Part shown: positions 6,956 through 15,520 of the stretch, in pieces
Numbering within the stretch: position 1 is the first letter of the stretch
Layout of the letters: every line of letters starts with the position of its first letter
NCBI RefSeq assembly: GCF_042926695.1
Contig: NZ_CP170642.1
Coordinates: 2,486,856-2,550,855 of the forward strand
Reading direction: 5' to 3'
DNA length: 64,000 bases
From: Lonepinella koalarum
GTDB taxonomy: Bacteria > Pseudomonadota > Gammaproteobacteria > Enterobacterales > Pasteurellaceae
Notes under the pieces: generated by a model
Told to the model about the DNA's origin: nothing
The model's database searches: none
What the model saw: the letters and a program-made list of their open reading frames with translations, nothing else
Made by a program: the position numbers and the translations under genes

Positions 6956-9499
6956 ATGCTACTTATTGAAAAAATGGGTGTTTTCTTGAAGTACGATATT
7001 GAATTTGCTAAAAAACAGGTTGCTGATCTTGAACATTTCCGCATTGTGCGAGCATTGTCGGGTGCATCAAGTGAATTTCAACATATCTTTAAACTCGTGA
7101 CGTTATTATTACAGGTTAACCATCCACGTTTACCTGGTTTCGTTGCCGGTACGCCTGTGGGAATTAGTAATTTTACCTTATCCGATTATCAACAAGAATA
7201 CTTAGCCAAAGTTGTCCCAGAATTTTCTTATTCACAAATTAATGCTTTTTCTCACCGCACTTTTGATGCTATTTATGGCGTTTATGTCATGGGGAGTATC
7301 GCTTCTATTTCACAAACAGCTGCCTCTGATCTGGATATTTGGGTTTGTCATCGTAAAGAACTGAAGAATGATGAACGAGAGTTACTCAAACAAAAAACCT
7401 TAGTTTTACAAAGCTGGGCAAAACAATATGAAATTGATGTGAATTTTTTTCTTATGGATCAAGAACGATTCCACTGTTTTCGTTACTCAGATGCCATGAC
7501 ATCAGAAAATTGTGGATCAGCACAATATATGTTATTGCTTGATGAGTTTTATCGTTCAGCTATTCGCTTAGCAGGTAAACCATTATTGTGGTTACATTTA
7601 TTGGTGGAAGACGAACAACAATACGAAACTGAAGTGGAGCAATTAATTTTAAATAAACAAATTAACCCACAAGATTGGGTAGATTTTGGTGGTTTAGGAG
7701 CGTTTTCAGCGAATGAATATTTTGGTGCGAGTTTGTGGCATCTCTATAAAGGCATTGATTCCCCGTATAAATCAACCATCAAGATTTTATTGCTTGAAGC
7801 CTATTCTTGGGAATATCCGAATACCTATTTAATTTCATCCGATTTTAAATTTCGCTTATTAACCGATCGTACCGAAGATTATCATTTTGATCCTTATTTG
7901 GCAATGTTAGATCGAGTCACTAGTTATCTGATTAATCATGGTGATTTTAAACGCTTAAATTTTGTTCGACGTTGTTTTTATATTAAAGCAACCGAAGATT
8001 TATGGTATACCAAGGCCGAAGGTTGGCGTTTTAGCTTATTATCTGAGCTCACTAAACAATGGGGGTGGGATCAAGATACTATCCAAGAACTGAATCAACG
8101 ACCATTTTGGAAAATAAAAATGGTGAAACGTTCCTATAATGATTTAGTTCAAATGCTCATGATGAGCTATCGTAATCTGATTAAATTTGCACGTAAAAAT
8201 CATGTGGACGCGACGATTATGCCACAGGATATTAGTATATTATCTAGAAAATTATATAGTGCATTTGAGGAATTACCCGGTAAGGTATCTTTGGTTAATC
8301 TACTGATCTCAAATGATTTATCCGAAGAAAATCTTACTTTTATTGAAGTGACTAAAGCGAAAGCGAATATAAAACCGGGTTGGTATGTGGTTAATCATGC
8401 ACCTAAAGCTTCTGAGTTGGCATCTTATAATCGGCATATTGAATATAATCCAAATTTACATAAATTAGTATCTTGGGCTTATTTTAATGGGTTACTCGCT
8501 AAGGGAACTCAGTTACATATTTTTAGTCAAACCGTATCGTTAGAAAAATTAACAGCTTTTGTAGCCGATTTAACACAATTCTTTCCAGTAAAAGTACCGC
8601 CAGCTACCAATGAAGAATTACATCATCCGTGCGAAATTCGCCATTTAGCGGTCTTTGTTAATTTAGTTTCCGATCCGACTAAAAATTTTGTTCAATCTTG
8701 GACGAATATTCAGCAAGGAGATTTATTTAGTTTCGGGCAAAACGAAGAAAGCTTAGTCGGCAGTATCGATCTAATTTATCGTAATTTGTGGAATGAAATC
8801 AGAACATTGCACTTTGAGGGTAGCAATGCGATTTTACTAGCTTTAAAAGTATTAGCGAATAAGATTCACCGCGGTTCTGATTCACCGAAAGCGGTTGATG
8901 TTTTTTGTTATAGTGAAAATTATCAACGAGCATTGCATGATTTAGTATTGACCTTAGTTAATAAGTGTATCGGTATTCAAATGGGAACGATTTCTTCCAC
9001 GAATACGCCAAATATGTTACGGATAGCGGGTAAAAACTGGCAATTCTTCTTTGAAAATCGGGGAATGCGGTGGCAGGAAATCCCAGATGCACAACTAGCA
9101 AATATTGATGAATTAGCCCATATTGCAAAATCTGATGAAAAAGCACCGCACTTTTTTCCACATAAATTTTTATCTCCGCAACATAATCGTAAATACCCAG
9201 TGGAAATAGACGCTTTTGCTAGCGAAGGATTTTTACAATTCTTTTTTAAAGATAATACTGATGGTACGTTTAATGTATATATTCTAGATGAACAAAATCA
9301 TCTTGAAATTTATCGCCATTGTGATGGTGAAAAAGAGCGTAAAATAAGAGAGATTAATTATATCTATCAACAGGCGGATCGCTCAGGTAATAATATGTAC
9401 CATATTATTCAACGTGATTTTAATTATCCACAGTTTTATCAGTTAATTTCGGATAGTAATAATAGCAGAAAAATTATTCCGTTTACGGCAATTCATTGA
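6956..9499 (+). CDS. cyaA: Adenylate cyclase, class I
   Basis: Up to 847 residues, typical for enterobacterial/Pasteurellaceae CyaA. The catalytic N-terminal half has the nucleotidyltransferase signature MGSIASISQ...SDLDIWVCH (two metal-binding Asp). The C-terminal half is the regulatory region that responds to EIIA-Glc. It converts ATP to cAMP, the effector of CRP; a perfect CRP site is present in this window at 34126-34141. In Haemophilus cAMP-CRP also drives competence. The start is uncertain: the ATG at 6956 has a weak ribosome site; ATG 6974 or TTG 6986 (MKYDIEFAKKQ) are alternatives, the last fitting the family N-terminus best. Confidence 0.95.
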   Translation: MLLIEKMGVFLKYDIEFAKKQVADLEHFRIVRALSGASSEFQHIFKLVTLLLQVNHPRLPGFVAGTPVGISNFTLSDYQQEYLAKVVPEFSYSQINAFSHRTFDAIYGVYVMGSIASISQTAASDLDIWVCHRKELKNDERELLKQKTLVLQSWAKQYEIDVNFFLMDQERFHCFRYSDAMTSENCGSAQYMLLLDEFYRSAIRLAGKPLLWLHLLVEDEQQYETEVEQLILNKQINPQDWVDFGGLGAFSANEYFGASLWHLYKGIDSPYKSTIKILLLEAYSWEYPNTYLISSDFKFRLLTDRTEDYHFDPYLAMLDRVTSYLINHGDFKRLNFVRRCFYIKATEDLWYTKAEGWRFSLLSELTKQWGWDQDTIQELNQRPFWKIKMVKRSYNDLVQMLMMSYRNLIKFARKNHVDATIMPQDISILSRKLYSAFEELPGKVSLVNLLISNDLSEENLTFIEVTKAKANIKPGWYVVNHAPKASELASYNRHIEYNPNLHKLVSWAYFNGLLAKGTQLHIFSQTVSLEKLTAFVADLTQFFPVKVPPATNEELHHPCEIRHLAVFVNLVSDPTKNFVQSWTNIQQGDLFSFGQNEESLVGSIDLIYRNLWNEIRTLHFEGSNAILLALKVLANKIHRGSDSPKAVDVFCYSENYQRALHDLVLTLVNKCIGIQMGTISSTNTPNMLRIAGKNWQFFFENRGMRWQEIPDAQLANIDELAHIAKSDEKAPHFFPHKFLSPQHNRKYPVEIDAFASEGFLQFFFKDNTDGTFNVYILDEQNHLEIYRHCDGEKERKIREINYIYQQADRSGNNMYHIIQRDFNYPQFYQLISDSNNSRKIIPFTAIH

Positions 9500-9563
9500 T
9501 CAGTTTTATGTAACACAATATATTTGTTTCTAATATCAAGAGTATTTTTATAGAGATATGACC

Positions 9564-10193
9564 ATGCAAGAAAAAATTAGTATTTTGATTATAGACGATC
9601 ATCCTTTAATGCGTCGTGGTATTAAACAACTTATAGCGTTAGAAGATAATTTTCTAGTTATTGGTGAAGCCAGTAATGGTAATGATGGTATTTCCTTGGC
9701 ATTAAGAAATGAGCCGGATTTAATTATTTTGGATCTCAATATGAAAGGGCTTTCAGGTTTAGATACATTAAAAGCATTACGTAATGAAGGGGTTGATGCA
9801 AGAATTGTGATTTTAACTGTTTCTGATGCGAAAAATGATATTTTTTCTTTAATTGATGCCGGAGCAGATGGCTATTTATTGAAAGATACCGAGCCAGATA
9901 TTTTATTAAAGCAAATAAAACAAATTGCTAAAGGTGAAATGATTTTAAGTGATAGCATCAAAGATCTCTTATTAGCACGCAGCCCCTCACAAGAACCTAT
10001 TCATTCTTTAACCGAGCGTGAGTTGGATGTGTTGCAATTGATCGCGACAGGTTTATCGAATAAACAAATCGCGCATCAATTATTTATTTCAGAAGAAACA
10101 GTGAAAGTACATATTCGTAATTTATTACGTAAACTTAATGTACATTCACGTGTTGCAGCAACAGTGCTTTATTTAGAATATAAAGGAAATTAA
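9564..10193 (+). CDS. narP: Nitrate/nitrite response regulator NarP (NarL/FixJ family)
   Basis: About 209 residues. Receiver domain: acidic pair DD near the N-terminus, phosphoacceptor Asp in LDLNMKG, Thr in ILTVSD and Lys in YLLKDT. C-terminal LuxR-type HTH in about the last 60 residues (LTERELDVLQLIATGLSNKQ). In Haemophilus NarP is the sole NarL/NarP regulator, paired with NarQ, and controls nitrate/nitrite and other anaerobic respiration genes. I prefer the ATG at 9564 because AGAG at 9552-9555 is correctly spaced for it; ATG 9558 would add Met-Thr. No sensor kinase is adjacent. Confidence 0.93.
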   Translation: MQEKISILIIDDHPLMRRGIKQLIALEDNFLVIGEASNGNDGISLALRNEPDLIILDLNMKGLSGLDTLKALRNEGVDARIVILTVSDAKNDIFSLIDAGADGYLLKDTEPDILLKQIKQIAKGEMILSDSIKDLLLARSPSQEPIHSLTERELDVLQLIATGLSNKQIAHQLFISEETVKVHIRNLLRKLNVHSRVAATVLYLEYKGN

Positions 10194-10204
10194 TGAGTGA
10201 ATAA

Positions 10205-10226
10205 AAAAGAGCCAGCTGGCTCTTTT
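10205..10226. terminator. Bidirectional terminator between narP and oapB
   Basis: 22-bp perfect palindrome (AAAAGAGCCAG/CTGGCTCTTTT) just after narP and just before the stop of the convergent lipoprotein gene. A-rich and T-rich arms give a U-tract in both directions. Confidence 0.85.
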
Positions 10227-10228
10227 AA

Positions 10229-10615
10229 TTATTGTTCGATACATTGTTCTGCCAGAATATTACCCACACTACTTCGCAAACTGTTGTTTTCGGTTGTTTC
10301 TAACCATTGCCAGTGAATACTGGTATAGAATTTACCTGTTTGGTAAAGTGTGGCATTCAGTTTTTCAGTGACCCCCTCAAAGGTGAGATTAATCTCATCG
10401 GTTTTCACTTTTTTAGTATTTTTACTACTTTCAGTGATACGAACAACTCTTATTATTTTATCATCTTTACATTTATAGAGACTGGCTGATCTCTTTTGTG
10501 TTGTTTTATCCAACATCACTTGGTTTTTAGGTTGAGACTGACTATGCGACAGTAATTCTGAATCTGTCGTACAAGCCACTATACCGATGAAAGTGAATAA
10601 TAAAAGTCGTTTCAA
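10229..10615 (-). CDS. oapB: OapB-like lipoprotein with MliC-like domain
   Basis: 128 residues if started at the TTG at 10615, which has AAGGA 7 nt upstream and gives a compact lipoprotein signal (KRLLLFTFIGIVAC) with lipobox IVAC. An upstream ATG in frame would extend back through oapA and is unlikely. The mature part has YKC near the start and a C-terminal Cys (EQC), with the spacing and strand pattern of the MliC periplasmic lysozyme-inhibitor fold; this is by-eye similarity. It lies 10 bp after oapA, as oapB does in H. influenzae, where OapB is needed for OapA expression. The MliC link is inference. Confidence 0.7.
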   Translation of the reverse strand: MKRLLLFTFIGIVACTTDSELLSHSQSQPKNQVMLDKTTQKRSASLYKCKDDKIIRVVRITESSKNTKKVKTDEINLTFEGVTEKLNATLYQTGKFYTSIHWQWLETTENNSLRSSVGNILAEQCIEQ

Positions 10616-10625
10616 GAAAATATCC

Positions 10626-11933
10626 TTATTTTGTGTATTTATAGGTACCGTCAGCTTGACGAGTAAACACAGAACCATCAGGTAAACGCATGGTATTGAC
10701 ATGTCCTTGGCTTACTGAAACTTGCACTTTATCATTGGCTTTGAAGCTACTTAATACATTCCCAGCTCCGTTTGCTTTAGTCATGGCATTGGCATCACGA
10801 ATATCCAAATCGTTGTTACGGAAGACTTGGAATAATGAAGTATTTTGTGGAATAACTAAGGTTCTTGTACTATTACTGCTTGCCGTGGTTTGTGTTGAGC
10901 TATTGCGATTGGATTGATGAGTTTGTACGCTAGTCCCTGCTGGTTTTGCATCAACCACTGGAGCCACCTTATTGGTTGGTTGTTTAGCTTGTTCCGCTTT
11001 GCGAGCTGGTTGGGTGGCAACTTTTGCTTGCTCAGCTTTGCGAGCTTGCTCCTGTTCAGCAGCGATTTTCGCTTGCTCAGCTTTACGGGCTTGCGCCTGC
11101 TCGGCGGCTATTTTGGCTTGCTCAGCCTGATAGGCTTGTTCAGTTGCTTGAGCATCAACAGGTTTTACTGGTGCCGGTGTCACAACTGGAGATGGTACGG
11201 TATTTTGTTGGGCTTGATCAGCTGTTGGTGTAGTGACTTCTGGTGTTGTTATATTATCAGTTTGAGCTGTCGCTGTTTCTGCTTCTACATTATTAATCAC
11301 TGCGCTATTTTCAAGTGGTTTATTCGGGTCAAGTGATTGGAATTCAATCGGTGTTGATGAACTATTATTTGCTTGAATTTCTTCTATGGTATTATTGCTT
11401 GGTTTTAACCATAATAATGCGAGTAAAATTGCTATTACTCCCGCAATGGCAATAAATAGACGGCGATGTTTAGGAGGTAATTTTTGCATAATTGCCCAGT
11501 TTTCTGGATTTTTTTGGTTAGGTTTGCTTTGTGTGGGTGGCACAACTGTTTGTTCTTGTACCGTTTCTGACATCACTGGTCCAGCAGTATGTGCAACAGT
11601 ATTTATTGTTTCTGCGGTATTTGCTACTTGCACAGTTTCTGTTTGAACGCTTGTAGGTTGTATCGGATCTGTGATAGTAGGTTGTTGTGGCGGTATGGTT
11701 TTTGGTGTATCTGATACCGGTTGTTTTGCATTCTGCGTTGTATTTACTGGATTAGTCGCTGTCGTATTCGGTTGCGTACCAAAAGTCGGTTCCTTGCGGA
11801 CCGCAAATTGGTTGGGTTGTAATGTTTCTTTTTTATTAAATAAGCCTGTAACTTTGCTCAAAATTGAATCCGTTTGATTTATGCCTAAATCTAATTCACT
11901 TTGATTTGAATTATTTTTTGGTGTGTTTTCCAC
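10626..11933 (-). CDS. oapA: Opacity-associated protein A (OapA)
   Basis: 435 residues with a GTG start at 11933 preceded by GAGG 8 nt upstream. Layout: polar N-terminus (1-150), a single membrane segment at about 159-176 (LFIAIAGVIAILLALLWL), a Pro/Thr/Gln-rich spacer, an Ala/Glu/Gln/Lys repeat block (270-318), and a C-terminal OapA/LysM-like domain (about 356-435, TLVIPQNTSLFQVFRNNDL). It is a type II inner-membrane protein with its C-terminus in the periplasm. OapA affects colony opacity and nasopharyngeal colonisation in H. influenzae. The C-terminal domain is shared with peptidoglycan-binding proteins. Downstream of epmB and upstream of oapB, as in Haemophilus. Confidence 0.9.
   Translation of the reverse strand: MENTPKNNSNQSELDLGINQTDSILSKVTGLFNKKETLQPNQFAVRKEPTFGTQPNTTATNPVNTTQNAKQPVSDTPKTIPPQQPTITDPIQPTSVQTETVQVANTAETINTVAHTAGPVMSETVQEQTVVPPTQSKPNQKNPENWAIMQKLPPKHRRLFIAIAGVIAILLALLWLKPSNNTIEEIQANNSSSTPIEFQSLDPNKPLENSAVINNVEAETATAQTDNITTPEVTTPTADQAQQNTVPSPVVTPAPVKPVDAQATEQAYQAEQAKIAAEQAQARKAEQAKIAAEQEQARKAEQAKVATQPARKAEQAKQPTNKVAPVVDAKPAGTSVQTHQSNRNSSTQTTASSNSTRTLVIPQNTSLFQVFRNNDLDIRDANAMTKANGAGNVLSSFKANDKVQVSVSQGHVNTMRLPDGSVFTRQADGTYKYTK
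10980..11126 (-). repeat. 15-residue coiled-coil repeat block in oapA
   Basis: About 3.5 tandem copies of a 45-nt unit encoding AEQAKIAAEQAQARK-like sequence, the third copy shortened. TolA-like helical spacer; copy number could vary by recombination. Confidence 0.8.
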
Positions 11934-12053
11934 AATATTACCTCAATTACCTCAGTAAATACTAAAAAAGTGCACTTTATTATATGCCCCCAATAAAGTG
12001 CGGTCGAATTTTTGTCTATTTTAAAGGATCTTTAGTTATTTTCCTAGAATTAA

Positions 12054-13076
12054 CTACGGAGCATATAAAGTTTTATTGGGTTCATGAGCAATCTCTCGGG
12101 CTAATTTAGGGACTAAATAGCCTGAACTGATTTTTTGTAAATCTTGGTAAATTTGCCCCGCACTTTCATCAGAAATGTAAAAATGGCTAGCCCCTTCCAC
12201 TTTATCCAGCAAATGTAAATAATAAGGCAAAATACCCACTGAAAATAATTTTTCATTCAAAGATTTCAATGTGTTAGCATTATCATTAATTTGTTTTAAT
12301 AACACGGATTGATTTAATAAGGTGACACCTATCGCTTTCAGTTTATTCATCGCATCAGCAAAAATCCCATCAATTTCATTGGCATGATTAATATGGGTGA
12401 CTAACACAGTTTGAAATCTGCTTTGGGCTAAAATCTGACAAAATTCATCAGTAATTCGCTGTGGAATGACCACAGGTAAACGCGTATGAATCCGCAAACG
12501 CTGCAAGTGCGGTATTTTTTCTAGCTGTTTTATGAGCCAGTCTATTTCATGATCTTTTGCCATTAAGGGATCACCGCCAGACCAAATAATTTCTTCAATT
12601 TGTGGATTTTCCGCAATATAGTCTAATGCTTTCAACCAGTTGGCTTTATTGCCTTTGTTTTGGTTATAGGGAAAATGGCGGCGGAAACAATAACGGCAGT
12701 TAATGGCACAGCCACCTTTCACCATTAATAACAATCGGTTATGATATTTGTGCAAAATATTTGGCGCGGCGGCTTGTTGTTCGTCTAAGGGATCTTTACT
12801 AAATCCTTTTTCTGCCAGAAATTCTTGTTGAGCCGTCATAACTTGCAAAAAAAGCGGATCTTGTGGATTGCCTTTTTCCATTTTTTGCACAAAGGGTAAA
12901 GGCACTCGCATAGGAAATAAACGGCGAGCTTGAATATCTTTTGCAAAGTCATTCACTGGTAAATTTAGCATTCTTAATAACATTTCGGGGTCAGAAACCG
13001 CATTCGCCAGAATTTCTAGCCAATTCTGTGTTTTTTGTTCTTCTCTAATTAAGGGTTTTTGGGGTAAAATATACAC
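12054..13076 (-). CDS. epmB: EF-P--(R)-beta-lysine pathway L-lysine 2,3-aminomutase EpmB
   Basis: 340 residues. Radical-SAM motif GGCAINCRYC with Cys123, Cys127 and Cys130 (CX3CX2C); the rest matches the lysine 2,3-aminomutase family but in the short EpmB form. It converts (S)-alpha-lysine to (R)-beta-lysine, which EpmA attaches to EF-P. It is divergent from efp with 35 bp between the two starts, the arrangement known in E. coli and Haemophilus, so the promoters must overlap. EpmA is not in the window. Confidence 0.95.
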   Translation of the reverse strand: MYILPQKPLIREEQKTQNWLEILANAVSDPEMLLRMLNLPVNDFAKDIQARRLFPMRVPLPFVQKMEKGNPQDPLFLQVMTAQQEFLAEKGFSKDPLDEQQAAAPNILHKYHNRLLLMVKGGCAINCRYCFRRHFPYNQNKGNKANWLKALDYIAENPQIEEIIWSGGDPLMAKDHEIDWLIKQLEKIPHLQRLRIHTRLPVVIPQRITDEFCQILAQSRFQTVLVTHINHANEIDGIFADAMNKLKAIGVTLLNQSVLLKQINDNANTLKSLNEKLFSVGILPYYLHLLDKVEGASHFYISDESAGQIYQDLQKISSGYLVPKLAREIAHEPNKTLYAP

Positions 13077-13111
13077 TTTAAAACAGCTCTACATCTAAAT
13101 TAAGGATAAAT

Positions 13112-13678
13112 ATGGCATCATACACTACCACAGACTTTAAACCAGGTCTAAAATTTATGCAAGACGGTGAGCCTTGCGTAATCGTTGAAAATGAATTTGT
13201 TAAACCGGGTAAAGGTCAAGCCTTTACGCGTACTCGTATTCGTAAATTAATTTCAGGCAAAGTATTAGACGTGAACTTTAAATCAGGTACTTCAGTTGAA
13301 GCTGCTGATGTGATGGATCTTAACTTGACCTATTCTTACAAAGACGAAGATTTCTGGTATTTTATGCACCCAGAAACTTTTGAGCAATACTCTGCGGACG
13401 AAAAAGCAGTGGGTGATGCAGAAAAATGGTTACTCGACCAAGCGGATTGTATTATTACCTTATGGAATGGCACACCGATTTCTGTTACGCCACCAAACTT
13501 TGTGGAATTAGAAATTGTGGATACTGACCCAGGTTTGAAAGGGGATACCGCAGGAACTGGTGGTAAACCAGCGACATTAAGCACGGGTGCGGTAGTGAAA
13601 GTCCCTTTATTTGTTCAAATCGGTGAAGTCATCAAAGTGGATACTCGCTCAGGCGAATATGTTTCTCGCGTCAAATAA
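13112..13678 (+). CDS. efp: Elongation factor P
   Basis: 188 residues, full length. The modification loop KPGKGQAF places the lysine that receives beta-lysine at Lys34. The C-terminal signature TDPGLKGDTAGTGGKPATL is intact. EF-P relieves ribosome stalling at polyproline. It has a GGAT-type ribosome site and its own terminator. The adjacent epmB shows the modification pathway is present. Confidence 0.98.
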   Translation: MASYTTTDFKPGLKFMQDGEPCVIVENEFVKPGKGQAFTRTRIRKLISGKVLDVNFKSGTSVEAADVMDLNLTYSYKDEDFWYFMHPETFEQYSADEKAVGDAEKWLLDQADCIITLWNGTPISVTPPNFVELEIVDTDPGLKGDTAGTGGKPATLSTGAVVKVPLFVQIGEVIKVDTRSGEYVSRVK

Positions 13679-13696
13679 ATTATTTAGATAGCAAAT

Positions 13697-13724
13697 TAGC
13701 ACTGGTTTCCCAGTGCTATTTTTT
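13697..13724 (+). terminator. Rho-independent terminator of efp
   Basis: 9-bp perfect stem TAGCACTGG/CCAGTGCTA (13697-13705, 13710-13718), loop TTTC, followed by a T-run at 13719-13724. It may also serve the convergent perM. Confidence 0.9.
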
Positions 13725-13727
13725 ATC

Positions 13728-14801
13728 TTATTTTACAATAACATTCAATTCTTCTGTTGATGGCCAAGCATTAATCACTGCTTTCACTAAGGTCGCCAAC
13801 GGAATGGCAAAAAACACACCCCAAAATCCCCATAGTCCACCAAAAATTAAGACTGAAACAATAATGGTTAAAGGGTGTAAATTAACCACTTCCGAAAATA
13901 AAAATGGTACTAGTAAGTTTCCGTCCAATAATTGACTCACCACATAGGCAATCATAATGTACCAGAAAGTCGCGTGATCACCGAATTGGAAAAAGGCGAC
14001 TAAAGCAACAGGAATGCTCACTAAAACTGCGCCTACATAAGGAACTAATACAGAAATGCCTACTGCTACAGAAAGTAATAATGGATAATTCAATCCAAAA
14101 AATAGAAAGAGAATGTAGCACACTAAAGCGACAATCGCAATTTCCAGTAATTTCCCCCGAATATAATTAGCAATTTGTAATTGCATTTCTTGCCAGACTT
14201 TATTGGCAAGACGACGATTTTGTGGTAAAAATTGAGTGAAAGAGCGAATTAAGGTGTCTTTATCTTTCAACATAAAGAACATCATTAACGGCACTAGAAA
14301 AGCATAAATACCAATAGTAACTAAATTTACAATAGAAGTGAGCGAAAATTTCACCGCGCTTTCACCAAAGCCAAGAATTTTGCTACGTGTAGCAGTGAAT
14401 ATCCCTTCAATCATTTGGGCATCCACAAATTCCGGATGAATTTCAGGTAAACGCATTGCCCAGCTATGCAGTTTGTTGAACATATTAGGCAAATCACTTA
14501 ATAAATTAATGGTTTGATTAATTAAATTGGGTAATAAGCCGAAAGCGAGTAATAAGGCAAAGGTGATAAAACCGCCTAATATGAGCATGATCGCTAGAAT
14601 GCGGGGGAGCAAGAAGCGGGTGACAAGAAAATGAATCGGAAATTCAAGCAAATAGGCTAACACGAGTGCAATTAATAAAGGGGCGATGAGATCACTAAAA
14701 AAATAAATAGCAATAAAGCAAAATAACAGGATAACTGCTAATCCTATTGCTTGTGGATCACTAAAGTGTCGCATATACCATTTTTTTAGCAATTCAATCA
14801 T
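13728..14801 (-). CDS. perM: AI-2E (PerM) family membrane transporter
   Basis: 357 residues from the preferred ATG at 14801, which has AGGG 9-12 nt upstream; an ATG at 14819 adds MLGNEF. Seven to eight hydrophobic helices are visible, with two near the N-terminus, a soluble stretch around 95-140 and the family core GFWGVFFAIPLATLVKA near the end. Members include permeases such as TqsA and sodium/proton antiporters, so substrate cannot be given; PerM is the Haemophilus name. Inner membrane. Confidence 0.85.
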   Translation of the reverse strand: MIELLKKWYMRHFSDPQAIGLAVILLFCFIAIYFFSDLIAPLLIALVLAYLLEFPIHFLVTRFLLPRILAIMLILGGFITFALLLAFGLLPNLINQTINLLSDLPNMFNKLHSWAMRLPEIHPEFVDAQMIEGIFTATRSKILGFGESAVKFSLTSIVNLVTIGIYAFLVPLMMFFMLKDKDTLIRSFTQFLPQNRRLANKVWQEMQLQIANYIRGKLLEIAIVALVCYILFLFFGLNYPLLLSVAVGISVLVPYVGAVLVSIPVALVAFFQFGDHATFWYIMIAYVVSQLLDGNLLVPFLFSEVVNLHPLTIIVSVLIFGGLWGFWGVFFAIPLATLVKAVINAWPSTEELNVIVK

Positions 14802-14897
14802 AAATTCATTCCCTAGCAATTTTTTCTTGATTATAAGTTAAAATTTTATTTAATTACATATATAATACACAAGTTTATTCATAAGGGAGAGAAAAAT

Positions 14898-15173
14898 ATG
14901 GCAAAGCAAAAACTAAACTTGCCAAGTGTTGCTGAAACACAAGGCACCACCACTTACCAACATAGTCGTGGTGTTATTCGAGATAATGCGATTCAAGCAT
15001 TATTAAGTGATCGATTATTTCGCCAACGAATTGAGAAAAAACTCAAAGGCAAAGGTAGTTATCAACGTAAGGCGAAACATACTCTCAAATGGACTGAAAA
15101 GCCCGATAATAAGATTTCTTTTGAAAGAGATTTTATTATCGGGTTTTTGTTTAATAACAATAGATTACATTAG
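14898..15173 (+). CDS. arfA: Alternative ribosome-rescue factor ArfA with internal terminator
   Basis: 91 codons. The conserved ArfA core is at about 24-56: RGVIRDNAIQALLSDRLFRQR, then the basic KGKGSYQRKAKH. ArfA binds ribosomes stalled without a stop codon and recruits RF2 when trans-translation fails. A rho-independent terminator lies inside the coding region (15102-15148), so most transcripts should end near codon 83 without a stop codon. Their product would be tmRNA-tagged and destroyed while tmRNA works, and made as a truncated active protein when it does not. This is the known ArfA logic in E. coli. Ribosome site GGGAGAG at 14884-14890. Confidence 0.93.
   Translation: MAKQKLNLPSVAETQGTTTYQHSRGVIRDNAIQALLSDRLFRQRIEKKLKGKGSYQRKAKHTLKWTEKPDNKISFERDFIIGFLFNNNRLH
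15102..15148 (+). terminator. Terminator inside the arfA coding sequence
   Basis: 11-bp perfect stem CCCGATAATAA/TTATTATCGGG (15102-15112, 15133-15143), 20-nt loop and five T residues (15144-15148). It falls at codons 69-83 of arfA, beyond the conserved core. The stem may alternatively be cut by RNase III as in E. coli arfA. Confidence 0.9.
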
Positions 15174-15188
15174 AAAGGAAATAAAAAC

Positions 15189-15482
15189 ATGACAGCATTA
15201 ACAGAAGTTTTATTTACCAATACGTTGAATGTTCGGATTAGTGATCCGGGCGAAGAAGGGGCAACTAGCCACTTTTTTGAAACCATTTATATTACTCTGG
15301 TTGCACATATTAACGGCGATGAAGTTAAGTATGAATTTACGCGTAAAGTGGAAAACGAAGTAAAAATTAACCGCACTTTTACCGCATTAAATGAGCTATT
15401 TAAATTCTTAGCAGATTATTTGGATCCTGTTGCTTTAGGCAATTTAGGGGTAAAGATCGGTCAGTTAGGATTAGCTAAGTAA
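15189..15482 (+). CDS. Conserved small protein of unknown function
   Basis: 97 residues, acidic and soluble, no signal peptide or membrane segment. It starts after AAAGGAA 15 bp downstream of the arfA stop. Visible pattern: beta-rich N-terminal half (ETIYITLVAHINGDEVKYEF) and an alpha-helical C-terminal half ending in a hydrophobic helix (LKFLADYLDP...LGVKIGQLGLAK order). A USS (reverse, 15370-15378) lies within it. I recall a Pasteurellaceae-specific hypothetical family next to arfA, but know no function. Confidence 0.8.
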   Translation: MTALTEVLFTNTLNVRISDPGEEGATSHFFETIYITLVAHINGDEVKYEFTRKVENEVKINRTFTALNELFKFLADYLDPVALGNLGVKIGQLGLAK

Positions 15483-15489
15483 AACAGAA

Positions 15490-15510
15490 CTGCAGTGAAC
15501 TTCACTGCAG
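15490..15510. terminator. Hairpin between convergent genes
   Basis: CTGCAGTGAA/TTCACTGCAG, a 21-bp near-palindrome with a 1-nt centre, between the 97-residue gene and convergent hemB. On the minus strand it is followed by a T-rich stretch (complement of 15481-15489), so it best fits hemB. Confidence 0.65.
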
Positions 15511-15520
15511 CTATTCTATG

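Noticed and set aside
10914..11646. Several plus-strand frames opposite oapA rich in Leu/Cys/Trp
   Set aside because: They arise from the repetitive GCN/GAR codons of the oapA repeat block read backwards.
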